Assembly: GCA_963691655.1 (NCBI GenBank)
Contig: OY829329.1
Coordinates: forward strand, 15,576,708-15,640,707
Direction of reading: 5' to 3'
DNA length: 64,000 nucleotides
Origin: Toxonevra muliebris
Lineage: Eukaryota; Arthropoda; Insecta; Diptera; Pallopteridae
The notes beneath the pieces were generated by a model. That model was not told the origin of the DNA. It did not search any database and saw only the letters and a program-made list of their open reading frames with translations. The translations under genes were made by a program, and so were the position numbers. This document shows, one piece after another, positions 55,631-64,000 of this stretch (positions are counted from its first letter, which is position 1; each line of letters begins with the position of its first letter).

Positions 55631-55873
55631 TTAGAGTCCACATTCTTTTACATACATCTCGAGTACCTGCAGTGTTATTGAATTTAAAGCTTGAAAATCG
55701 ATTTCAAATATTTTGGGGGAGGGTCCTTCTGATGATGACTCAAATTTTCGTACAATGCCAACAACTTTTCCAAGTTGTCTACTATTTAAACGCATTATTT
55801 TCGTTGCCAATTTAAGCTTTTCTTCATATGACATTATTTTGTCATTTTTCGATATCTTTAGATTGGAATTCAT
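55631..55873 (-). CDS. solo NET domain protein 2
   Basis: Intronless, 80 residues, almost only a NET domain. A 13-residue leader is followed by MSYEEKLKLATKIMRLNSRQ, LGKVVGIVRKFES, then SPKIFEIDFQALNSITL and EMYVKECGL, where it stops. It aligns with NET gene 1 over residues 14-80 without a gap (27 of 67 identical by my count), and both have leaders of the same length, so they are sister genes. The charged EIEID stretch is weakened (IFEIDF), which may change partner binding. It lacks the Ser-rich tail of gene 1. No bromodomain is nearby. The intact frame despite low identity hints at selection, but expression is untested. Confidence 0.65.
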   Translation of the reverse strand: MNSNLKISKNDKIMSYEEKLKLATKIMRLNSRQLGKVVGIVRKFESSSEGPSPKIFEIDFQALNSITLQVLEMYVKECGL

Positions 55874-55879
55874 TAGTTT

Positions 55880-56485
55880 TATTTTTCTTTAAAAAGTAAA
55901 AGAGTTTCAAGACTAATTAGAAATTAGAAAGGTAAAACAAATCAATTGGTTTGCTATAAAATTTTTAATGAATTTGATGTTTTCGTGTCTGCGTTTGGAG
56001 TCTGAATATAATAAAATTTATAAATAGGACTATACGACTTTTTACCCTTCTAGCATGGTTTAATTAATATACAGAAATAATTAAATTTATTTAATTTTCA
56101 TACAATAAAATATTTTATTCCAACGGTAACATTATAACTGTATTTCGCTAAAAGCAGAAATTCTATTTTGGTTCAATATTTTTTCGACTGCGAATTTCTA
56201 TTTCTGAATTATTATTGGACTTCTGAGCATCACTGAAAGTTCTTCATGCTTCTAAATAAATATAAAGAAGGGGAAGGGTTAATCCTACAAAATTGATACT
56301 ACAATAGGTCAAAATTTTCAGATCTAAGTAAGTTTCGCATTCGAGGGAATAGGAATAATAGAAATAAATATTTGCTATATATTTGAATGGAAACTTTTTT
56401 TTTTTTTTTTGAAGAAATGTAATGTTTTCAGGAGTTCGATCACTCACGCATTTGAGAGGCCAAGATGAAAATCGGGCTAAACTTT
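55880..56485. other. non-coding AT-rich DNA
   Basis: Upstream region of NET gene 2. It begins with an ACTTTTTAAAGAAAAATAAA patch (minus strand) slightly like the leader of NET gene 1. Nothing else recognised. Confidence 0.4.
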
Positions 56486-56487
56486 AT

Positions 56488-56725
56488 ATAAGAGCAAAAG
56501 TGAAATAATGTAATACCTTAGTTCCAGAACGGCACAATTGATACGAGTGAAAATGAAACGACGTAACAATAAAAGCAAAAATGGTATAACAATTCTTTCA
56601 GAGCAAAAACAGCATAGCGATTTATTTCGTTTTTGCTCTAAACATTTTTCGTTTCACTTTTGTTCTGAACAAATTTCGTTTCACTTTTGCTCTGAGTATA
56701 TTTCGTTTTGCTTTTGCTCTTACGT
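56488..56725. repeat. foldback of AGCAAAAGTGAAA words
   Basis: The left part has AGAGCAAAAGTGAAA and GTGAAAATGAAACGAC. The right part has four ~27-bp units of TTTCGTTTCACTTTTGCTCTG in inverse orientation (56620-56725). It can fold as a hairpin with a ~100-nt loop. The 64-codon frame through it is a repeat artefact. Confidence 0.6.
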
Positions 56726-56729
56726 AAAA

Positions 56730-58200
56730 TGATTATACTTTTTTAAAACGTTTGCACGACCGTCTTTTCCATATATTAAGATTAGCGTAGCCAGGTGCCC
56801 TGGATTTCAAGTTAGATTTTCGAGCGTCCCACAGTGATTCGTCCCAATATAAAATTCAAAAAAATTCTTAATATCAAAACCAATTAAGAAAACTCCAAAA
56901 AACCTTGGCGAAAAAATACTCAAAGTGGGTGCAAAAGTGCAGCTCAAAGTTTACAAATTTTTCACAAAAAATGTTGGATCATTCGATTTTAGTTTTTTAG
57001 TCCGTTCGCAATTTATCAAGGAAATTTTTGGTGTTATTTTTTAATCAAGATTTGAAAAGCTAAAAATTTTGCATTGTCTTGGACTTCGAGCAAAAATGAG
57101 AGGAAACGAAAAACCAAATAAATTAAAGCGGTTGTACTTTGGGTCGACATTTTTGAACATGTGCGAAAACAGGACATTTCAATGTATTAGATGGCAATAT
57201 GTGCTTTGCATTCCTGAAACAAACGCTCCAGTTGAACAGTTTTATTTTCGTCAAATAATAAATATTGGACTGTCGAAAAAATTCGCCTACAAACCAGAAT
57301 ACTGAAAACAATCTTATGTTTGAAATATAATTCCTGTCCTGATTTTTGCAACTTTCTTGAAACGAAAAAAATAAAATTAATAAAACTAAAGTGGACACCG
57401 CAAATAATCAAACCAGCCAACCCAAAAAAAAAAAAAACGAAACACCTGCAAAATCTTCATTCATTCATTCATTTCACATCCATATAATAAAAAAATAATT
57501 TTGCTTCCAGCTAGAAATCGAGGACAATGTCAATTTGAATATACGCGCAAGCTTGTTGCCATTTCCTAATGCCAAAAGTAACTAATTCTTGAAAAAAAAA
57601 GAAATTTTAAATTTAGCAATATTGCTTCAAAATATATGTAGATAGTTATAAAAATTTTAAATTAATTGCTTTTACGCATTTTAATCCAGGGCAGCAACTG
57701 GTTTGAAGCTTGCAGCTCTCTGCCAACTTATTTTCTTCTCTGCTGCCTCTGATTGTTTGCCTGCTTGTATGTCTGTCTGTCCGTTAGTCGATCTGTGTTC
57801 CTCTGATACTAGTTTGTGGTAGTGATAGGTATTTATTTCTTGAGTTTCAGTTCATTTGCTTTTGCGTATATTTCTGTGGTACTAGTAGTAAATAAATTTA
57901 ATGAAATATTATAGCGATAAATATAAATATGTTGAAAAGATTAAATTTTGTTTTTTTTACCAAAAGAGAATGTATGTAAGTATGCAAGTAGGAGTTAGGT
58001 AAGTCGGTTGATCCATCGATCGATTAATTCTCGTTCTAGAATTTGGTTAGATTCTGTTTTTTTTTTTGTTCTGTTTTATTTTTATTGAATTCTTTTAATG
58101 GAGCTAAAGGGGTTAATTTCTCTTCGAATGGTTAAAGACTTTTCAGTTGCAAGCGTAGAACAAAATCCTACTATAACCTAAATTCGATTTAAACTATGGT
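56730..58200. other. non-coding, no recognised content
   Basis: AT-rich. ATTCATTCATTCATTTC microsatellite at 57458-57475. Three overlapping frames at 57069-57420 on both strands have no recognisable product. Confidence 0.4.
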
Positions 58201-58204
58201 AAAC

Positions 58205-60290
58205 CAATTGAGGAGCGCATTTTTTTTGCATTTCGGATAAAACGGATAAAAAATTGGTGACGAATAAATTTTATCCGTTTTATCCAAAATACCAAAAATT
58301 CACTTTTCCATTGATTCCAATTAATGAAACTATGGCAAATCAATTAAGAAGCATTTTTTTGCATTTCGCATAAAATTTATTCGTAATAAAATTTTTATCC
58401 GAGATGCCAAAAATACACTTTTCCATTAATTACAATCATTTTATGATACTTAGATTTTTATCCGTATAACTAAACGAAAGGATATCTACCAGTTCAACTT
58501 AAAATTTAAAAATTTCCAAAGCTGCTTTCAGATTCAAAATCATCTCATACTAAGTTTTATACTTTTTATCTAAAATTTTACTTAAAATATTTGCAGTAAA
58601 CACACATTCAGGATAAAAATTCTACGAAATCTTATGCATTTATAAACATTTTTTTTACATTCATAGCAAATTTTATACCTTTCGGATAAAATGCAGTAAA
58701 TAAAAAATGAAATGCCTCAAGCTAAAATGAATGCTTTGTTTCACACTAAGTTTTATTATTTTTAAATTTAAATTTTTTATTTTAAATTTATTTGTACGTT
58801 TATTTCTTATCCGTTTTATCCAAACTGCAAAAACACGCTCTCTTTTATCTGTTTTGACAATTTGGCAATACTTGAAATTTTGTCCGTATAACGCAATTTT
58901 TTGTGTATTTCTGAATTGTTTTTTAATTTCAAAAGAAGTTCATTGCCAACTTCATACCTTTAATCTGAGGAACAGAAATCACTCATAATAAATAAAATTT
59001 ACCAGTATGAAATTCTTTAACCATTTTATTCAAAATGCAAATAAGCTTTCCTCCATTAATTTTAATAAATTTAGACTACCTAAAAAATTATCCATCCATA
59101 AGACTAACCGAAAGTATATTTGGCCACATAAACCGAAATTTTAACATTTCTAACCCATTTTTTCAGAATTGCAGCAAAAAGACATTACGGATAAAATTTA
59201 TCCGTTCTGAAATTTTTATCCGTTTTAACCGAAATACAAAAAACGCTCACTCTTCTCCATCAATTTGAATCATTCTTGACTACTAATCATTTTATCCGTT
59301 TGTCTAAATGAAAATTTAATTGGCCATTCAAGACGGAAATTATGTATTTCTTAACCATTTTTTATGGCTTCAATATAAGTTTTGTCGCTTTTATCCAAAA
59401 TGTAATAAAAACTCATTACGGATAAAATTTATCGACACACAATTTTTTATCTGTTTTATCCGAAATACCAAAAACGAGCTTTTCCATAAATTTTAATCAT
59501 TCTAGACTACTAACCACTTTATCCGTACGTCTAATTGAAAATATAATTGGCCATTCAAGCCAAAGTTTATGAATTTTCAAACCATTTTTTATGGCTTCAT
59601 AATAAGTTTTATCCCTTTTATCCGAAATGCTGTAAAAACTCATTACGGATAAAATTTATCCGTAGGGAAATTCTTATCCGTTTTATCCGAAATACTTAAA
59701 ACGCGCTTTTTCATAAATTTTAATCATTCTAGACTACTAACCATTTTATCCGTTCTTCTAAACGAAAATATAATTGGCCATTTAAGCCGAAATTTATTTA
59801 TTTCTTAATAATTTTTTTAGCTTGAGAACCATTTTTATTCTTCTTATCTGAAATATTGTGGAAACTCATTACGGATAAAATTTATCCGTACTGAAACTTT
59901 TATCCGTTTTATCAGAAATACCAAAAACGCGCTTCTCCATCAATTTTAATGATTCCAGACCACTAACCACTTTATCCGTACGTCTAATTGAAAATATTAT
60001 TGGCCATTCAAGCCAAAGTTTATGAATTTTTTTAACCATTTTTTATGGCTTCATAATAAGTTTTATCCCTTTTATCCGAAATGCTGTAAAAACTCATTAC
60101 GGATAAAATTTATCCGTAGGGAAATTCTTATCCGTTTTATCCGAAATACTAAAAACGCGCTTTTTCATAAATTTTAATCATTCTAGACTACTAAACATTT
60201 TATCCCTACTTCTAAACGAAAATATGATTGGCCATTCAAGCCGAAATTTCAGATTTCTTAACCATTTTTTATGGCTTCATAATTCAATTC
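58205..60290 (+). repeat. ~227-bp tandem array with palindromic monomers
   Basis: TGGCCA(T/C) starts at 59121, 59321, 59548, 59775, 60001 and 60229, so the later period is 226-228 bp. Alternate units are more alike (59548 and 60001 share GTACGTCTAATTGAAAATA; 59775 and 60229 share CTTCTAAACGAAAATA), giving a ~453-bp dimeric period. Each unit holds ACGGATAAAATTTATCCGT, nearly a perfect palindrome, and TTATCCGTTTTATCCGAAATAC. The first ~250 bp (58205-58450) alternate between reverse and forward orientation, so the array begins with foldback units. Confidence 0.85.
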
Positions 60291-61300
60291 AGTATAACTT
60301 TGACTACTCTAGTTATATAGAAAATTAATACAGAAACTAAAGTACAACAATAAATTAAACCGAATTGACTAAAATGAAAAACTATTATTGCATTGAAATC
60401 GTTTGCTTTTTTTAGTTTATATTTTTGTTATCTTTTATGCATTTTATAGAAGGAAAAGCGTAGAATAATTGATTCTACTCTACTATTTTTGCATATTAAT
60501 TGAACTCATTTAATTTGAAAAGAAAAAAACCAGCATCAGAGGAAGGAAAGAAGGAATCATGAACATAGATATCATGGTTAATAAAAAATGTTCACATAAA
60601 AAAATAATTTTAAAAAGATATATTAAAAATTTGTAAGAAGAGCTTTTCAATCCTCATACATTCAATAAATATGTATGTATATTTGAATTAAACTCAGCTT
60701 CTTTAACTAGCAAGATTTTAAAAAAAAAATAAAAAAATACCCATAACTTAACTTAAAAATTAATGGCAACTTTTTACTTTGCTAAGCATAAAAATTTGTT
60801 AAACATAAACATTTTTGTGTTGTCAACAAAATTAAATGCAAAACGTTTACAGATTAAATGAATTTTTTTTTTACTTATACAAATGCAAGTGGTTTGGCAA
60901 TAAAGATTTTATTAGCGTGATTTATTGTGAGGGACGATGACTCTCAGTGGTAAGAGTTAAAAAAGCGTAACACTGTAAAATGAAGAAATCACTTAAATAT
61001 GCGATTTCATTCACAGCGTATGAAATTATTATGACAATGATGATTTATGAAAAGTGAAGGCAAATTTATACAAATGTAGGTCAGAACTATAGCGGTAGAT
61101 ATGTACTCAATATTGAAGAGGGTTATCAAATTAATAAAAAATTTTAAAAAAGAACATATGCGTGAATAAATAAAGTTTAGTATGCAAGTATGTAAATTTT
61201 AAAAGACTGAACCGAATTTTAAAAACAAAGGCGATGTATTTAGCATTTTAACATCTTAGTGTATTATACTTTTATGATTTAAAGATATGATTTATTAATT
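60291..61300. other. AT-rich non-coding DNA
   Basis: I see nothing I can name. Poly-A/T runs and short AT palindromes only. Confidence 0.4.
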
Positions 61301-61304
61301 TTGA

Positions 61305-61650
61305 TAGAGAAGCGCGTTTTTTACATTTCGGATAAAACGGATAAAAAGTTGTAACCGGATAAATTTTATCCGTTATTGAAAACTTTATTTCTTTTATTAA
61401 AAAAAGACATACCCTGTTTTTAAAACTAGTTTTCAAGCTAAAAAGAAACGCTTTAAAACAGATTCTCAGCTTAAATAGTCTGATAAGCTTTTGTTTACGT
61501 TTGGTATGGATCGGATAATATTATTAGTATTTAAAAATTATTACATTTGATAGAGAAGAGCGTTTTTTTGTATTTCGGATAGAATGGATAAAAAATTCGT
61601 TCCGGATAAACTTTATCCGTTACTGCGATTCGAATAAAAAAGATGACATT
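61305..61650 (-). repeat. two inverted outlying units of the 227-bp array
   Basis: GATAGAGAAG(C/A)GCGTTTTTT..CATTTCGGATAAAACGGATAAAAA..CCGGATAAA.TTTATCCGTTA occurs at about 61303 and 61552, in reverse orientation to the main array, followed by shared AAACTAGTTT..AAACTAAAAAGAAACGCTTTA words. Confidence 0.75.
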
Positions 61651-61764
61651 TGTTTAAAACTAGTTTCGAAACTAAAAAGAAACGCTTTAGAAACACATAA
61701 ATCTCAATGGTATATATTTGTTTACGCTTTACATGGATCAGATAATATTTTAAACACTTATTGC

Positions 61765-62720
61765 AAAATAATTAAAATTGATTAAGGAGAACTTTCGAAT
61801 AATTGCAATGGAGATGATAATGCAAAGAAACTATAAAACGTAAACAAATTACTTTAAACACTTAAGCACGTACTAAATATAAAAAATACACAAGCACACA
61901 CAAAGTAGATGAACAGATGGACAGACAATCGTAAAGTACCGTTCAATAGGCGCATGCGCGTCGCATACAAGAACAACGAGTATAAACAGATGCTTCTTTT
62001 TCGTCTTCTTCCTGTTGTTTGATAAATTTAAAATCAATTGACGCGTCGCGACGTCTCACTAACGATGACATTTAATTTAATGCATGTTTTGAGGAAAAAC
62101 GCAGGAACAGTAGCGTTTCTAGTTGGGGTAGAACAGGGGGCGGGGAAATTCTCAGTACCAGATTTCGAATATTTTTCTTTTCGAAATTTTGTTTATTGTA
62201 GGTACAATGAAAACTTTTATTTAAATAAATTCTACCCAACAGTTTTGAGGACATCTGTTAAATGGATTAACAGATTCACAGACTAGCAATATACGATTAC
62301 AATGTTTCTAGAATTGATAAAAATCTATATGAACAAATGCTTTTCCCATAAAAAAGGGACCCAGAAGTTCTTAAAATATTTTCGAAAATAGCACAGGCCT
62401 CCAAAATTTTGAATTGTGTCTAGACCCACAAACTAAAATTAAATTTTCCTTGAAACTGTTTACTATGATTTCAGGATTTATGAGTGAACACAAGTCAAAT
62501 TCGAATTGAGAGTTAAAAAATGTATAGGAATTTCTCAAGCTATTTTCAAAAATGTCTCATGCCTGCGAAATTCTAAATTGTGCCAACCTCAAGAACCAAA
62601 GTTGCGCTTTTAAGTCATGATTTTAGTAAATTATAAGGTAAGAGATAAATAAACTTTCACCCACCTGAGGTCAAATTCGGTAAGAGCGTCAAAAATTCAT
62701 TTGGAATCGTTTTAGATATT
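61765..62720. other. non-coding, degenerate repeats
   Basis: 62380-62640 has related phrases (AATAGCACAGGCCTCC.AAATTTTGAATTGTG; ATGTCTCATGCCTGCGAAATTCTAAATTGTG) that continue after the next element in 63360-63900. The 62726 element therefore seems to have inserted into an older degenerate repeat. No gene. Confidence 0.45.
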
Positions 62721-62725
62721 TTTTT

Positions 62726-63326
62726 GAAGTGAAACTTCTTTTCTCTTGTCCTAGAGTAAAACCAACCGTCGCGTGTAACGTCGCGCGTAAGTTTGCAATG
62801 CGACATAATTTTGTCGAGCAATGTGCATGAGGGGCTAAATATCAATATTCCGTAACTGAATTCACGAGCAAACTATATAATAAACGATTCATAAATAGTT
62901 TTAATTCAACATAACATGTTAATTACACACACACACACACGCCTATGGCAGAAAGAACAATGTGTACCGTCGCCATCTTAAAGTTTATGACAGTTATACA
63001 TTTCACACACAGATGGCGCAAATTTCCAAGGAATTACATGAAGATGTCGCACACAAAAAAGAGTTCGTCTTCATCGACATTACCGGTACAGAGTTGCAAT
63101 TTTTGTTCTAGAATTAATCCCAAAAAAAAAAAAAATTAGTTGTGTATTAACGAACACAAAGGCAGAAGTGAAATTTCTTGTGAACTAAACGAAACAAGCA
63201 AATGAAATTAAAAAACACAAGCCAATGAAGTAAAAAATTTAGCGATTGAAAAATTTAATTTGCTTGTGTTTCGTTTAGTTCTCAAGAAGTTTCACTTCAG
63301 CCTTGTGTTCGTTAATACACAATTTA
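62726..63326 (+). mobile_element. ~600-bp element with terminal long hairpin, copy 2
   Basis: Aligns end to end with 10607-11213: left end GAAGTGAAACTTCTTTTCTC, CAATGCGACATAATTTTGTC, a CA microsatellite (62927-62940), GCAGAAAGAACAATGTG, and a terminal hairpin (63143-63317) with arms around GTATTAACGAACACAA and TTGTGTTCGTTAATAC. This copy keeps the intact palindromic GAAGTGAAACTTC start. Non-coding. Confidence 0.75.
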
Positions 63327-63329
63327 GTT

Positions 63330-64000
63330 TTTTAAATTATACCACCCTTCGTAATTATAGATTTTGTCAGATCCAAGAGCAAAAGTAACCATCTTTCGTG
63401 GGATCTTTGACGCTGCATTCGAATTTTTCAGCAGTTTTTTCTATTCTATTTAATTTTTTTCTAATTTTTTTTATAAAATGTTCATTTCTAACCATTTTAA
63501 ACCAATTGCGGATTGAGATTCGAAAAATTTTAATTTTTTTGTGGGAAATTTGATGCTGTATTCGAATTGCCAGGAACAAATTAATATTCTCACCCATTTT
63601 TAACCTTCTGCTATCACATTCAATTAGAGCTTCAAAAGTTCATTTCGGATTTCTCAAAATATTATTAAAAGTGACATAGGCTATTCGGAAATGGATTGTG
63701 CCAGATCCAAGTAGCAAAGTAGCCATTTTCCGTAGAAATACTCCAGGGTTTTCTAATCTAAAAGAGTAAAACTTGCAATTTTTAGTCATCTGCGAATTAA
63801 TCGTCGAAAACTGTATGAAAGTTTTTAAAAATATTTTCAAAAAAATAGCTAGACTGCGAAATTTTTGATTGAACCAAATTAGCCATTTTCCATGAGGGGA
63901 TTATTGAAGCAGCATTTGAGTCAGCTCGCAGAATAGTTCCATTATGTCAGGATTTTTAGATATTTTAATCTAAAAGGACAAAAAATTCCGCCATTTTCAA
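63330..64000. other. non-coding, degenerate repeats
   Basis: GTGGGATCTTTGACGCTGCA (63398) and GTGGGAAATTTGATGCTGTA (63541), each followed by TTCGAAT, plus TGTGCCAGATCCAAG (63696; compare 63367), show a decayed ~140-bp periodicity. No gene. Confidence 0.45.

Noticed and set aside
62038..62286. 82-codon plus-strand frame starting MTRRDVSL
   Set aside because: No motif, overlapped by an equally open minus-strand frame, and no conserved feature nearby.

Overview
This is an AT-rich, gene-poor piece of a higher-fly (schizophoran dipteran) genome, as judged from the sequence alone. The evidence is short GT..AG introns of about 65 nt with fly-like donors, CAA/CAG-rich low-complexity tracts, several Tc1/mariner relics including rosa-type (D41D) mariners of the kind first reported from tephritid fruit flies, and LINE, SINE and hAT debris. 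I see no conserved multi-exon housekeeping gene. Most long open frames are accidental readings through repeats.

Two small gene families stand out. (1) A roughly 660-bp unit occurs in five copies or part-copies between 7.5 and 39 kb, on both strands. Each full unit has a TATA-type promoter, a 24-nt first exon, a 65-67 nt intron and a short second exon. It encodes a secreted peptide of 35-49 residues. The signal peptide is nearly invariant, while the mature part differs completely from copy to copy (genes at 7780-7973 +, 32883-33057 - and 36454-36668 -; a donor-deleted copy at 38820-38991 +; a broken copy at 10495-11735 whose promoter carries a ~600-bp insertion). (2) Two intronless solo NET (BET extraterminal) domain genes lie 11 kb apart on opposite strands (44236-44583 + and 55631-55873 -). 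Both have a 13-residue leader, align without gaps over the domain, and have a related palindromic MITE just downstream.

Layout: 0-6.7 kb, mariner and LINE fragments, a trimeric tandem array and a tRNA-derived SINE. 7.5-13.5 kb, peptide units interleaved with several non-autonomous DNA elements and a GC-rich island. 13.5-20 kb, mostly low-complexity DNA, with a MITE, a hAT element with a perfect 8-bp target duplication and a D37E-type mariner relic. 20.7-23.3 kb, two tandem arrays and an internally deleted mariner with perfect 30-bp TIRs. 27.6-30.2 kb, a homopolymer-rich array and a LINE RNase H relic. 32.6-39.7 kb, three peptide units among two mariner relics, LINE pieces and a hAT element. 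41-50.7 kb, arrays, MITEs, NET gene 1, an LTR-element relic, a hammerhead-ribozyme-like motif and a TTAA-bounded element. 52-56 kb, a 1.5-kb degenerate minisatellite, a LINE relic, a second hammerhead-like motif and NET gene 2. 58-61.6 kb, a ~227-bp tandem array with palindromic monomers. 62.7-63.3 kb, the second copy of the element that interrupts the 10-kb peptide unit.

All identifications come from reading motifs and comparing sequences within the window. No database search was possible.
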